From Thiobacillus denitrificans (GTDB lineage Bacteria; Pseudomonadota; Gammaproteobacteria; Burkholderiales; Thiobacillaceae): a stretch of 64,000 bases of DNA. The number at the start of each line of letters is the position of its first letter. Positions within the stretch are counted from its first letter, which is position 1. The position numbers and the translations under genes are program-made. Below are positions 26,402-35,422 of this stretch, one piece after another. The DNA lies in contig DYIY01000004.1 of assembly GCA_020723405.1 (NCBI GenBank), forward strand, positions 1-64,000. The letters run 5' to 3'. A model generated the notes under the pieces. The model did not search any database and was not told the origin of the DNA. It saw only the letters and a program-made list of their open reading frames with translations.

Positions 26402-27268
26402 GTGTGCATACTTGATGGGACAGGCCGCCTCCTGGCCAGAAAAGTGGAAGACCGCCCCATATTCGTCGTGGGCGGCAGCCGTTCCGGTACGAGCGTGTTG
26501 CTCCACGCCCTGGGCAAGCACCGCCGGATTTACAGCTTCAATGGTGAGGATCCCTTCATCACCGACATTGGCGGCATGATGTACAACCTGGAATACGCCG
26601 ACCAAAGGGAACTGGACTACTACCTGAGTTCGCTACAGGTTCCCCAGGCCTATATCGCCAGGAACCTGCGCAAACTGGCCTATGAAAGCGCTTTCGGCTA
26701 CCACTACGGCCTGCGCAGCATGCTGCGCGACACCGTGAAGGGGGGATTCAACCTGTTCACGAAAACCCATTGGTGCGTAAAGACCTTTCCTGTGCGGATC
26801 GTGGCCGATGGCCTGCTCAAACTGTATCCCCTGGCCCGCTTCGTGATGATTCACCGCAGTGGCATCGACGTCGTGAACTCCCGCTCCAAGTTCCATGCCT
26901 TCAAGGAACTGGATTTCCGCAAGCAATGCGAGGACTGGACCCAGAGCGTCGCCGACTTCGCTTACCTGGCCGAGTTCGAACAGGGCATTGCCGTGCGCCA
27001 CGCGGATCTGGTTGATGACCCCGAAACGGTGTTCCGCCGGATACAGACCTTCCTTGGCCTGGACTATGACCCGGCCCCGGCCAACTTCACCAGCACAAAC
27101 CAGATCCACCCCCTGGCATCCGTGGAGAACCAGGCAAACGTGGACGTGCGCACACAGATGTCGCAACGCGCCCCCGTCCACGAAAGCTGGACGCCCCAGC
27201 AGCGGGAAATCTTCGCCGAGATCTGTGGCCAGGCCATGGGCAGGCTGGGTTATTCCCTGCCTTTCTAG
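26402..27268 (+). CDS. Sulfotransferase family protein
   Basis: This putative PAPS-dependent sulfotransferase of 288 residues may sulfate the polysaccharide or another surface molecule. The 5'-phosphosulfate-binding loop is VVGGSRSGTSVLLHAL (about 22-37), and the downstream region FVMIHRSGIDVVNSRSKFHA looks like the 3'-phosphate-binding RxxxDxxxS element. The GTG start at 26402 has AAGGA upstream. It is the last plus-strand gene of the cluster and ends 9 bp from the end of a second, convergent sulfotransferase. No terminator is visible between them. Confidence 0.82.
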   Translation: MCILDGTGRLLARKVEDRPIFVVGGSRSGTSVLLHALGKHRRIYSFNGEDPFITDIGGMMYNLEYADQRELDYYLSSLQVPQAYIARNLRKLAYESAFGYHYGLRSMLRDTVKGGFNLFTKTHWCVKTFPVRIVADGLLKLYPLARFVMIHRSGIDVVNSRSKFHAFKELDFRKQCEDWTQSVADFAYLAEFEQGIAVRHADLVDDPETVFRRIQTFLGLDYDPAPANFTSTNQIHPLASVENQANVDVRTQMSQRAPVHESWTPQQREIFAEICGQAMGRLGYSLPF

Positions 27269-27277
27269 GAGCCTGCT

Positions 27278-28126
27278 CTATCGCTTGGGGAAACGGGCCT
27301 GGAGCTGGAAACACACTTCCCGGACCTCGGGATGGATGTCCGGCTCCGGGTTCTTGCGCAGGGACTTGGCATGGACCTTCCGGGTAATGAAGGGGGAAAA
27401 ATCCGGCAGACGCGCAAACGCGAACACCCTTTCCAGGGTGTCGATGGGGTTGGTCACCAGATCGCTGTAATGCACGACCATGACCCGATCGTCCTGGTCC
27501 AGGCCCTGCTCGAAGTAGAGCACGTTGCGGATGTACCAACGCAGGGCCGACGCCGTCGCGGACGTCATGTCCGGCACGTTCAGGCGGCGCAGCAACGCCA
27601 GGGTTTCCTCCGACATGCCCCGGGCAAACCAGCCGGGCACGGATTGGGGGTCCTCGGCCATCTCCCGGATGCGCACTGTGAAGTCCGGGAAGTTCCGGAT
27701 GGCCGAATTCACCGTGTCGCGAAAATCCCGCACCACCCAGATGGCCTGGGCAGGCTGGAATTCATCCAGCAGCAACCGGGTCTGTTCGGCTTCGCAGAGG
27801 GCCTTGATGGCCACACAAGGAAACCGCGAGGCGTCCACCAGGCCATGGATCACCGTCCGAGGCAGCATCTGGTATTCATGGAACGCCCGGGGGTCGGATT
27901 CGTGGAAGGCATCGGTCTGGCTGCTCCAATCCAGGCACTCCATCAACATGTTGGTGCCGGAGCGCTGGGCCCCCGTGACGAACAGGCAAGACCGCCCGAC
28001 GGCGGGTGCGAGCCGCTTGCGCAGCCGCTTACCGGCCCGCCATAGCGCCATTTCCAGCCGAAAACGGAGGTCGCGCACGTCGCGATCCGTGGACTTGAAC
28101 CCGGAGGGCGCGGATTTGCTCGTCAT
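27278..28126 (-). CDS. Sulfotransferase family protein
   Basis: This is a second putative sulfotransferase, 282 residues. The PAPS loop is VTGAQRSGTNMLMECLD (about 50-66), and the 3'-phosphate element is WVVRDFRDTVNSAIRNF. The region upstream of residue 1 (to 28465) is open but low-complexity in this frame because it overlaps the Pro/Gln-rich end of the TPR gene, so the ATG at 28126, 28 bp after that gene's stop, is preferred; an ATG at 28168 is a possible alternative. It is not closely similar by eye to the first sulfotransferase, so this is not a simple duplication. Confidence 0.8.
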   Translation of the reverse strand: MTSKSAPSGFKSTDRDVRDLRFRLEMALWRAGKRLRKRLAPAVGRSCLFVTGAQRSGTNMLMECLDWSSQTDAFHESDPRAFHEYQMLPRTVIHGLVDASRFPCVAIKALCEAEQTRLLLDEFQPAQAIWVVRDFRDTVNSAIRNFPDFTVRIREMAEDPQSVPGWFARGMSEETLALLRRLNVPDMTSATASALRWYIRNVLYFEQGLDQDDRVMVVHYSDLVTNPIDTLERVFAFARLPDFSPFITRKVHAKSLRKNPEPDIHPEVREVCFQLQARFPKR

Positions 28127-28154
28127 GGAGGGTAGGCCTGGCGTTGTCGGTTGT

Positions 28155-29048
28155 TCAGGGGCGTGCATCGGATTTTGGAATATCGGGGCAGAAGCGGCAC
28201 CAGGGGTTGGTGGCATTGCCGATCTTTCCCCCGGACGGCGCGGAGGCGGGTCCCACGGATTCCGTCCCTTTACCCGGACTGGCGGCATCGCCGGCGCCCT
28301 GGGGTTGGGGGGGTGCGGAAGATTCCGCTGGACGGGCGGACTGGGCAGCCTGGGTGTCGATTTGCTGCGGGACCGGCTGGGTGTCGGGCTGGCTCTGGGG
28401 CTGGCTCTTGGCCGTTTGTTCCGGCTCGGGCTTTTTCGCCGGTTCGGGGTAAGGCAACTGGCCACCCAGATCCACGTAGCGCTTTTGCAGCCCTTTGCTG
28501 TCAGGCGCCTGGCGCAGGCCCTCGGTCACAGCGGCCAGCGCTTCCGCCTTGGTCTTGAATTTCACGAGCCAGTCGGCCTGGGCCATGTAGGCAGCCGCCA
28601 GGTCCGGCCGCAGTTCGGCGGCCTTCTGGAAGTCCGCCAGGGCCATGGCTGCATCGGGGCCGTTCATGTAGAGGCGGCCCCGGCTCATGTACACATCCGG
28701 CATCAGGGAGAAGGACTGGTCCGCGTGATCGATCATGTACTGGAAGTTGGTGAAGGCTTTCTTGCGGTAATAGATACGGTCTTTCTCGTTGGGCAGACGC
28801 AGGGAGCGGGAAGCAAAATTCATCCCCGCGCAGAAGTGGTGCACGTGGACGTAATCCTTACCCAGGGTGTTGTAAAACTGTAGCTTTTCGGGTGACTTGT
28901 CCGATTCCTTCATCTTCACCCAGCAATAGCGGGGAAGCATGCTGAATTCCTCGTCCGTCGGCACCCAGGGCAGAATTTCGTTTGCCCCTGCCCGTCCCGC
29001 CATGATCAGCAGGACCCAGGCCAACACATGCATGCTCAACTTGTTCAA
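28155..29048 (-). CDS. Exported TPR-repeat protein
   Basis: This 297-residue protein has an N-terminal signal peptide (hydrophobic residues 6-17, cleavage near GRAGA), a helical core with one or two tetratricopeptide-type repeats (DAAMALADFQKAAELRPDLAAAYMAQADWL, shown here as residues about 131-160) and a Pro/Gln/Ser-rich tail from about 205 on. TPR domains bind other proteins, so it may scaffold export or assembly at the envelope. It lies between a PEP-CTERM gene and a sulfotransferase on the same strand and is probably co-transcribed with the latter. No specific family was recognised. Confidence 0.7.
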   Translation of the reverse strand: MNKLSMHVLAWVLLIMAGRAGANEILPWVPTDEEFSMLPRYCWVKMKESDKSPEKLQFYNTLGKDYVHVHHFCAGMNFASRSLRLPNEKDRIYYRKKAFTNFQYMIDHADQSFSLMPDVYMSRGRLYMNGPDAAMALADFQKAAELRPDLAAAYMAQADWLVKFKTKAEALAAVTEGLRQAPDSKGLQKRYVDLGGQLPYPEPAKKPEPEQTAKSQPQSQPDTQPVPQQIDTQAAQSARPAESSAPPQPQGAGDAASPGKGTESVGPASAPSGGKIGNATNPWCRFCPDIPKSDARP

Positions 29049-29182
29049 CGCCCTCTCCTAAGCAAGCCCCGACACGGCTGCCACCGGTTTGGAAACATTG
29101 TAACCGGGGCCCTACCCCCATGGGCCACCGGCCGGGTGGTCCATGGATCGACTGGCCGGGTGCACAAGGGATGAAGCCATGG

Positions 29183-29223
29183 ACAGTAAAAAGTAAGGGG
29201 CGTTCCGGAGACCGGAACGCCCC
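29183..29223 (-). terminator. Rho-independent terminator of PEP-CTERM gene 1
   Basis: A perfect 12-bp stem (29197-29208 with 29212-29223) with a three-base loop lies 30 bp beyond the stop of the PEP-CTERM gene. On the minus strand it is followed by the T-rich run TTACTTTTTACT, so it works in that gene's direction. Confidence 0.75.
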
Positions 29224-29253
29224 GGAGCGTTCGCCCGATTTGACGGGAGGGAG

Positions 29254-29958
29254 TCAGGCGAACACGCGATCGTTGCCGGTCTGGCGCTTGCGCCGGACCA
29301 CCAGGAGCACCATGCCCAGCCCCAGGCCCATCATGGCGTAGGTGGACGGCTCAGGCACCGCAGCCACCAGGGGGTTGGCGGAACGGAACATGGCGAAGTT
29401 GGCATTGCTCAGGCTGTTATCGGCCAGGGTGTCATGCCAGATCCACTGGGCATCGCCCACCCCGGCGATGCTGCCCCAGGGGCTGCTGCCGTTGGCGGCG
29501 CTGGCGGCAGGGGCGGTCCAGGTGGCGCCGGCGATGTAGCCGGACAACACGCCGGTGGTGGGCAGGTCGCCGTTTTTGCCGGGATTACCGGCGGGAGCCA
29601 CGGCCGACACCCAGTCGCTGGTGTTGGAATCCAGTTCGCCGCTGTGCCAGGAGAAGCTGCCGATCCAGCCCTGGGGACCACCATCGTCCCAGGCCATCAC
29701 GTACAGATACTGGCCGGGAGCCGCCAGGAATTCCCAGGTTTCCGCCAGGGACCAGTTGTACTGGCCCGGGCTGCCGGCGTCGCCGTATTCGTTGCGGCCG
29801 ATGAAGCTCAGATTGCTGCCGTCGGCATCGCCCAGGTAGACACCGTAGTGGTTGTCGGCGGTGAGGGTCCCGGACACGATGGCCATGTTGCCGAAGTTGG
29901 CGGAAGCCGCCCCGGAGAGGGTCAGGGCGGCTGCGGCGACGAGGGCTTTGTTGAACAT
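29254..29958 (-). CDS. PEP-CTERM sorting-domain protein
   Basis: This 234-residue exported protein has a Sec signal peptide (residues 1-20, cleavage after ASA), a beta-rich body and a C-terminal sorting tail. The tail is VPEPSTYAMMGLGLGMVLLV followed by a basic cluster with RRKR, which matches the PEP motif, membrane helix and Arg-rich end recognised by exosortase A. It would be processed by the XrtA encoded at 3314 and released to the surface or matrix. A sigma-54-type promoter lies upstream and a terminator downstream, so it is a single-gene unit. The body contains no enzyme domain that I recognise. Confidence 0.9.
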   Translation of the reverse strand: MFNKALVAAAALTLSGAASANFGNMAIVSGTLTADNHYGVYLGDADGSNLSFIGRNEYGDAGSPGQYNWSLAETWEFLAAPGQYLYVMAWDDGGPQGWIGSFSWHSGELDSNTSDWVSAVAPAGNPGKNGDLPTTGVLSGYIAGATWTAPAASAANGSSPWGSIAGVGDAQWIWHDTLADNSLSNANFAMFRSANPLVAAVPEPSTYAMMGLGLGMVLLVVRRKRQTGNDRVFA

Positions 29959-29994
29959 GCTGGGTTTCCTGGTGGTTGTATTCCCCCAAGGCTT

Positions 29995-30010
29995 TGCAGG
30001 TTATGTGCCA
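29995..30010 (-). promoter_or_regulatory. Sigma-54 (-24/-12) promoter for PEP-CTERM gene 1
   Basis: On the minus strand the sequence is TGGCACATAACCTGCA, which matches the sigma-54 consensus TGGCACG-N4-TTGCW at nearly every fixed base and has exactly 10 bases between the GG and GC pairs. It would start transcription about 26 bases before the ATG at 29958. Control of PEP-CTERM genes by RpoN with a PrsR-type activator is known in other betaproteobacteria; the activator is not in this window. Confidence 0.75.
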
Positions 30011-30165
30011 AGCCCCATGCTTTGATCTAAGCCGCTGATTTACATGGATGCTCAACCGAGCATTGGGCCATGGTCGGCAGGTTTTCCTGTCGAAACCCTG
30101 GAGATACTGACGAACCGGCAACACCGGCAGAAGCATTTTCCCCTGGCGACTGAATCAGGATGTGC

Positions 30166-30213
30166 TAACTATATTTAGTGTCCAGTGAGTTACATCGACA
30201 CTAGATACAGGGA
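30166..30213 (+). promoter_or_regulatory. Tandem NrdR boxes overlapping the nrdJ promoter
   Basis: Two 16-base elements resemble the NrdR box (ACACTATATATAGTGT): TAACTATATTTAGTGT at 30166-30181 and ACACTAGATACAGGGA at 30198-30213, with 13 and 12 matching bases. They are 16 bases apart, so their centres are about three helical turns from each other, the usual arrangement for repression by NrdR. A candidate promoter (TTACAT at 30190, TAGAAT at 30214, 18-bp spacer) overlaps the second box. Confidence 0.75.
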
Positions 30214-30290
30214 TAGAATCCCCGAGTCACGCCCATCCGGCCCTCGAACCGGACAGCCCCGGCCAAAAACGCGACAGGAGACTGAACACC

Positions 30291-33200
30291 ATGCAGGAAG
30301 CCCTATTCCAGGAACTCGCCGAGCAAGCCATCTCCACGGAAGTGCTGCTGGAGAAATACGCCAAGGGCGAGGAGCGCAACGTCACCGACGTACGCCTGCG
30401 GGTGGCCCGGGCCCTGGCCATGGCCGAGCGGAAAAACGAACGGGCCCACTGGGAGCGCCTGTTCTTCCAGGCCATGGAAGAAGGTTTCATCCCCGCCGGG
30501 CGCATCAACTCCGCCGCCGGCACCGAATTGCAGGCCACCCTCATCAACTGCTTCGTGCAGCCCGTGGGGGATGCCATCTCCGGGGAAAGCGACGGCAAGC
30601 CGGGCATCTACGTGGCCCTGGAGGAAGCCGCCGAAACCATGCGCCGGGGCGGTGGCGTGGGCTACGACTTCTCCACCATCCGCCCCAAGGGCGCCCTGGT
30701 GAAAGGCACCCAGTCCCGGGCCAGCGGCCCCGTCTCGTATATGCGGGTGTTCGACCGCTCCTGCGAAACCGTGGAATCCGCCGGCTCCCGGCGGGGGGCC
30801 CAGATGGGGGTGCTGCGCTGCGACCATCCGGACATCGAGGCCTTCATCCACGCCAAGGACAGCGGCGACCTGAAGAACTTCAACATCTCCGTGGGCGTCA
30901 GCGACAGTTTCATGCAGGCCGTGGAAGCTGACGGGGACGTGGAACTCATCCACAAGGCCGCCCCCGGGGCCGAACAGATGGCCGACGGCGCCTACCAGCG
31001 GGGCGACGGCATCTGGGTCTACCGCAAGCTCAAGGCCCGGGCCCTGTGGGACCAGATCATGCAGTCCACCTACGACCACGCCGAACCCGGCGTGCTGTTC
31101 CTGGACCGCATCAACCGGGACAACAACCTGTCCTACTGCGAGACCATCGAGGCCACCAACCCCTGTGTGACTGCCGATACCCGACTGGCCACCCAGCACG
31201 GCCTGGTGCCCATCGGCGAGCTTTACGGGAGCGGCCTGCCCCTGGAGGTGACCGTGGATAACCGGGCCCTGGGCCAGGAAGGCCGCGCCACCGCCATCCG
31301 CCCGGCCAAGCCCGCCTTCATGACCGCCCGGATGGCCGAAGTGTTCCGGGTGGTCAGTGTGGATGGCTATGAGATCAAGGCCACCGCCTGGCACGACTTC
31401 TACACCGCCCGGGGCAAGATCAAGCTGTCCGAACTGCGCCCGGGCGACGAACTGCTGGTGCAATCCGGCAAGGGCCAGTTCGGCAGCCAAGGCAACGAAG
31501 CCCTGGGGGTGCTGCTGGGCCTCATCACCGGCGACGGTCATTTCACCCACCGTGGCCAAGGCCAGGAAGCGGTCAGCATCAACCTCTGGCAGCAGGACCG
31601 GGGGTTGGCGGACCAGGTGGCCGCCACGGTCAACGCCATGATCGCCGGCCTGTCCGCCGCCCCCCGGGATTACCAGGTCGCCCCGGTGGCCGTACCCGAG
31701 CGCAATCTGGTCTTCATCCGCTCCGTGCTGCTGGCCCGTTCCCTGGCCATGCTCAACTTCACCCGGGCCACCAAGCTGCGGGTGCCGGAAGTGGTCTGGC
31801 GGGGCAGCGAAGCCTGCGTCAAAGGCTACCTGCGCGCCCTGTTCCAGACGGATGGCACCGTCAACATCTCCAGCGCCAGCCAGAGCTGCTCGGTGCGCCT
31901 GAGTTCCAGCCACCCGGACCTGCTCAAGGACGTGCAGGTTCTCCTGGCCAACCTGGGCGTGTTCTGCCGCATCCGCCAGCGCCGGGCCGCCGGGGTCCGC
32001 AGGATGCCGGACGGCAAAGGCGGCAGCGGCGAGTACGCCCATCTGGCCCAGCATGAGCTGATCATCGACGGCGAGTCCCGGGAACAGTTCATGCAGGAAG
32101 TGGGCTTTCTGCTGGAACACAAGAACGCCAAGTACCAGGCCTGGGCCGCAGACAAGGTCTTGCGCAAGCACCAGCGCTTCACCACCCGGGTGGCCGAAAT
32201 CGTCCCCGCCGGCCGGGAAGCCGTGTTCGATACCACCCAGCCGGACCACAACACCGTCATCTTCAACGGCCTGGTCACCGGGCAGTGCGGCGAACAGCCC
32301 TTGCCGCCCTACGGCTGCTGCTGCCTGGGCTCGGTCAACCTGACCCGCTTCGTGCGTTCCCCCTTCGAGGCCGGCGCCGAGTTCGACTTCACCGGCTTCG
32401 CCAAGGTGGTGGCGGTGGCGGTGCGGGCCCTGGACAACGTGCTGGATCTCACCGCCTGGCCCCTGGAGAAGCAGCACAAGGAAGCCCAGTCCAAGCGCCG
32501 GGTGGGCCTGGGCTTCACCGGCCTGGGGGATGCCCTGGTCATGCTCGGCCTGCCCTATGACAGCCAGGAAGCCCGGGATTTCGCCGGCAAGGCCGCCGAG
32601 TTCATGCGCGACGAGGCCTACAAGGCCTCCGTGGATCTGGCCAAGGAACGGGACGCCTTCCCCCTGTTCAACGCCGACCTGTACCTGTCCGGCAACAACT
32701 TCGCCTCCCGCCTGCCCGCCGACCTGAAGGCCGACATCCGGGAACACGGCATCCGCAATTCCCACCTGCTGTCCATCGCCCCCACGGGCACCATCTCCCT
32801 GGCCTTCGCCGACAACGCCAGCAACGGCATCGAGCCGCCCTTCTCCTGGTACTACACGCGCAAGAAGCGCATGGCCGACGGGGGCACCAAGGACTACCAG
32901 GTGGAGGACCACGCCTACCGGCTGTTCCGCGAGCAGATGGGCGAAGAGGCCCCGCTGCCGCCGTCCTTCGTCACCGCATTGGAAATCTCCGCCCTGGCCC
33001 ACATGAACATGGTGGCCGTGGTGGCCCCCTTCGTGGACTCGGCCATCTCCAAGACGGTGAACGTGCCGGAGACCTACCCCTTCGGCGACTTCCAGGAGCT
33101 CTACACCGCCGCCTGGAAAGCCGGCCTCAAGGGCATCACCACCTACCGGCCCAACAACGTGCTGGGCAGCGTGTTGTCCGTGGAACCGGAAAAGGCCGCC

Positions 33201-34259
33201 CCCCAGGACTTCGCCACCGGCGACGTGAACCGGCGCATCGAGATCAAGACCCTGCCCGCCCCCGTGCTGGAAAGCCTCAAGTGGCCCGGCCGCCCCCGCC
33301 TGCCCGGCGGCAACCCGGCCTGGAGCTACATGATCGAATACCCTCAGGGCAGTTTCGCCCTGTTCGTGGGCCACATCGAGAACGAGGGCCGGGCCTTCCC
33401 CTTCGAGGTCTGGGTGAACGGCGCCGAGCAGCCCCGGGGCATCGGCGCCCTGGCCAAGAGCCTGTCCATGGACATGCGCGCCAACGACCGGGCCTGGCTC
33501 AAGCTCAAGCTGGAATCCCTGGCCCGCACCCGGGGCGACGACGCCTGCGCCATCCCCTTCCCTCCCGACGGCGAACCCCGCCAGATGCCCAGCATGGTGG
33601 CGGCCATGGCCCAGATCGTCCTGTGGCGCCTGGAACAGTTGCACGCCCTGGACGTGGATGCGCCCAGCCCCCTCATGGACGCTCTATTCAGCCATAAGGA
33701 GCCCAAGACCGGCACCGACGGCACCCTGTCCTGGACCGTGGACGTGCTCAACCCGGCTTCCGGCGACGACTTCGTCCTGGGCCTGAAGGAAATCACCCTG
33801 CCCGACGGCGTCACCCGCCCCTACTCGGTGTGGCTGTCCGGCGAATATCCCCGGGCCCTGGACGGCCTGTGCAAGATGCTCTCCCTGGACATGCGGGTGC
33901 TGGACCCGGCCTGGATCGGCATGAAGCTGCGCAAGCTGGTGGACTACCCGGAACCCCTGGGGGACTTCATGGCCAAGGTCCCCGGCTCGGAAAAGAGCCA
34001 GACCTGGCCCTCCACCGTGGCCTACGTGGCCCGCCTCATCCTCCACCGCTTTGCCATGCTGGGCCTGCTCACCGAGGACGGCCAACCCATCGTGCAGATG
34101 GGCATGCTCCAGGAACCCGCCGCCGCCCCTACCGGCCAGGCCGCCCCCCTGCCCGCCTTCAAGGGCAAGCGCTGCAAGGAATGCGGCAACGACACGGTGA
34201 TCCGCAAGGACGGCTGCGATTTCTGTACGGCCTGCGGGGCGGTGGGGGCGTGCGGATGA
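30291..34259 (+). CDS. nrdJ: Adenosylcobalamin-dependent ribonucleotide reductase (class II) with intein
   Basis: NrdJ reduces ribonucleotides to deoxyribonucleotides with vitamin B12 coenzyme and works with or without oxygen. The precursor is 1322 residues; removal of the intein at 292-665 leaves about 948. The extein shows the substrate-site and radical-site signatures, including [14 protein letters not shown] joined to [10 protein letters not shown], and [12 protein letters not shown]. The C-terminal third holds two similar blocks (about residues 980-1130 and 1140-1255) of the TSCPD type, and it ends with the zinc-ribbon-like CKECGN...CDFCTACG segment. AGGAG lies 9 bases before the ATG. 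Tandem NrdR boxes sit upstream. Confidence 0.95.
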   Translation: MQEALFQELAEQAISTEVLLEKYAKGEERNVTDVRLRVARALAMAERKNERAHWERLFFQAMEEGFIPAGRINSAAGTELQATLINCFVQPVGDAISGESDGKPGIYVALEEAAETMRRGGGVGYDFSTIRPKGALVKGTQSRASGPVSYMRVFDRSCETVESAGSRRGAQMGVLRCDHPDIEAFIHAKDSGDLKNFNISVGVSDSFMQAVEADGDVELIHKAAPGAEQMADGAYQRGDGIWVYRKLKARALWDQIMQSTYDHAEPGVLFLDRINRDNNLSYCETIEATNPCVTADTRLATQHGLVPIGELYGSGLPLEVTVDNRALGQEGRATAIRPAKPAFMTARMAEVFRVVSVDGYEIKATAWHDFYTARGKIKLSELRPGDELLVQSGKGQFGSQGNEALGVLLGLITGDGHFTHRGQGQEAVSINLWQQDRGLADQVAATVNAMIAGLSAAPRDYQVAPVAVPERNLVFIRSVLLARSLAMLNFTRATKLRVPEVVWRGSEACVKGYLRALFQTDGTVNISSASQSCSVRLSSSHPDLLKDVQVLLANLGVFCRIRQRRAAGVRRMPDGKGGSGEYAHLAQHELIIDGESREQFMQEVGFLLEHKNAKYQAWAADKVLRKHQRFTTRVAEIVPAGREAVFDTTQPDHNTVIFNGLVTGQCGEQPLPPYGCCCLGSVNLTRFVRSPFEAGAEFDFTGFAKVVAVAVRALDNVLDLTAWPLEKQHKEAQSKRRVGLGFTGLGDALVMLGLPYDSQEARDFAGKAAEFMRDEAYKASVDLAKERDAFPLFNADLYLSGNNFASRLPADLKADIREHGIRNSHLLSIAPTGTISLAFADNASNGIEPPFSWYYTRKKRMADGGTKDYQVEDHAYRLFREQMGEEAPLPPSFVTALEISALAHMNMVAVVAPFVDSAISKTVNVPETYPFGDFQELYTAAWKAGLKGITTYRPNNVLGSVLSVEPEKAAPQDFATGDVNRRIEIKTLPAPVLESLKWPGRPRLPGGNPAWSYMIEYPQGSFALFVGHIENEGRAFPFEVWVNGAEQPRGIGALAKSLSMDMRANDRAWLKLKLESLARTRGDDACAIPFPPDGEPRQMPSMVAAMAQIVLWRLEQLHALDVDAPSPLMDALFSHKEPKTGTDGTLSWTVDVLNPASGDDFVLGLKEITLPDGVTRPYSVWLSGEYPRALDGLCKMLSLDMRVLDPAWIGMKLRKLVDYPEPLGDFMAKVPGSEKSQTWPSTVAYVARLILHRFAMLGLLTEDGQPIVQMGMLQEPAAAPTGQAAPLPAFKGKRCKECGNDTVIRKDGCDFCTACGAVGACG
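31164..32285 (+). mobile_element. Intein with LAGLIDADG homing endonuclease in NrdJ
   Basis: This in-frame 374-residue intein interrupts the NP|CGEQ active-site segment of NrdJ. It starts with Cys1 (CVTADTRLA, block A), has the block B threonine/histidine pair in [10 protein letters not shown], then two LAGLIDADG-type helices with their acidic residues, GLITGDGHF and [12 protein letters not shown]. Blocks F and G are present as [19 protein letters not shown], and the last residue is Gln instead of the usual Asn, followed by Cys+1. Both endonuclease motifs look intact, so homing may still be possible. The penultimate residue is Gly where most inteins have His. Confidence 0.93.
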
Positions 34260-34309
34260 TTCCCGGCCGTTGGCCCACGGCCGATTTCCGCGATCGAAGA
34301 CGCTGAGAC

Positions 34310-34690
34310 CTATCGGCCTTCCTCACCGCAAAAACCCTCCGCAAACGCCGCTTCGAGGCGGGCCGGTCCCTGGAACGTCCCTTCCCTGAACAGTTCCCGC
34401 TTGGCTTTCGTAAGCCCCCCGCGGTTCCGGTGCAGCAGCTTGGCCATCCTCGAACGGGGGGACGAACACGAAGCCGAAGGCGGCCAGGGCCGCGCGCACC
34501 AGGGCATGGGCCCCGTCCGTCTTCAGCAGCAGTGCGCCCGGGCCACCCGTCAGGGAGGCGACGAACCGGGGCGGGGGTGGGTTCCTCCTGCTCTATCCCG
34601 TGGGTGGAACGGGTTTCCTTCTGGTAGAGGTAGCCCACTGCCCGCCTGATGATTTTCCGAACGGCTGGCCTTTGTGCCCCATTTCACTTG
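34310..34690 (-). pseudogene. Frameshifted coding remnant of unknown family
   Basis: The 581 bp between nrdJ and fccA hold no intact gene. On the minus strand, segments with the high third-position GC of real genes appear in three successive frames: RKIIRRAVGYLYQKETRS near 34600-34670, then LLKTDGAHALVRAALAAFGF near 34460-34555, then KRELFREGTFQGPARLEAAF ending with a stop at 34310. This looks like one gene broken by at least two frameshifts. The family was not recognised. Chance coding-like composition in high-GC DNA is the main alternative. Confidence 0.35.
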
Positions 34691-34783
34691 CCGGTTCCCC
34701 GACGGAGCCCCACTTCGGACCGGCATATCCAAAAAATTTGACACCCATCAAGGAAGCCCCCCCTGGCCCATTCCTACCATCTG

Positions 34784-34799
34784 GCACCCTGATGGCGAC
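34784..34799 (+). promoter_or_regulatory. Possible sigma-54 promoter for fccAB
   Basis: TGGCACCCTGATGGCG has the GG and GC pairs of a -24/-12 promoter exactly 10 bases apart and keeps TGGCAC intact, but its -12 part is TGGC rather than TTGC. It would start transcription about 30 bases before the fccA ATG, just upstream of the strong AAGGAGGAG ribosome site. The match is weaker than those before the PEP-CTERM genes. Confidence 0.35.
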
Positions 34800-34840
34800 C
34801 ATGGATATTCCGTGGCCGTGGCATCAAGAAGGAGGAGAAC

Positions 34841-35413
34841 ATGCGCAGCAAACTGCTTTTCGCCCTGGCAGCCCTGGGGTGCCTTGCCCAGCCGGCCCTG
34901 GCCGGTCCCACCGAAGATCTGGCCCGCACCTGCAACGCCTGCCACGGCGTCAACGGGGTGTCCGTGGGCCCGTCCATGCCCAGCATCGGCGGCCTGCCCG
35001 AGGCCCACCTGAAGAACGTGATGCTCCAGTGGAAGACCGATGAGCGCTACTCCGCCACCATGGGCCGCCACTTCAAGGGCTACACCGAAGCGGAACTGAG
35101 CGCCTTGGCGACCTACTACGCCAAGATGCCCTGGGTGCCCGTGGTGCAGAAGGCGGACGACAAGGTCGTGGCCCAGGGCAAGGGCGCCACCGAGCGTTGC
35201 GAGACCTGCCACGGTGCCACCGGCGGCCAGCCGGACGACGACGAGACGCCGCGGCTCAACGGCCAGTGGGCGAAGTACATGGAAATGGAGCTCATGAAGT
35301 ACCGCACCGAGTCGGTGAAGATGCCCCACAAGAAGATGCGCGGCAACGCGAAGAAACTGGCCGACGAGGATGTGCCCGCCTCTGCCCAGTTCTACGCCGC
35401 CCAGCCCAAGTAA
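34841..35413 (+). CDS. fccA: Flavocytochrome c sulfide dehydrogenase, diheme cytochrome subunit
   Basis: This periplasmic c4-like diheme cytochrome would take electrons from the flavin subunit FccB during sulfide oxidation. The 190-residue precursor has a Sec signal (cleavage after PALA at about 21) and two heme-binding sites, CNACH at 31-35 and CETCH at 120-124, in two similar halves. AAGGAGGAG precedes the ATG. fccB starts 9 bp downstream, an arrangement typical of fccAB. Other diheme c4 cytochromes look similar, but the partner gene supports this call. Confidence 0.88.
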   Translation: MRSKLLFALAALGCLAQPALAGPTEDLARTCNACHGVNGVSVGPSMPSIGGLPEAHLKNVMLQWKTDERYSATMGRHFKGYTEAELSALATYYAKMPWVPVVQKADDKVVAQGKGATERCETCHGATGGQPDDDETPRLNGQWAKYMEMELMKYRTESVKMPHKKMRGNAKKLADEDVPASAQFYAAQPK

Positions 35414-35422
35414 GGAGAGATC

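Noticed and set aside
30303-33644. A 1113-codon open frame antisense to nrdJ, and a 915-codon one at 23858-26605
   Set aside because: Long antisense frames are expected opposite high-GC genes with strong third-position bias; the sequences are low-complexity (Gly/Ala/Val/His) and lie over clearly recognised genes.
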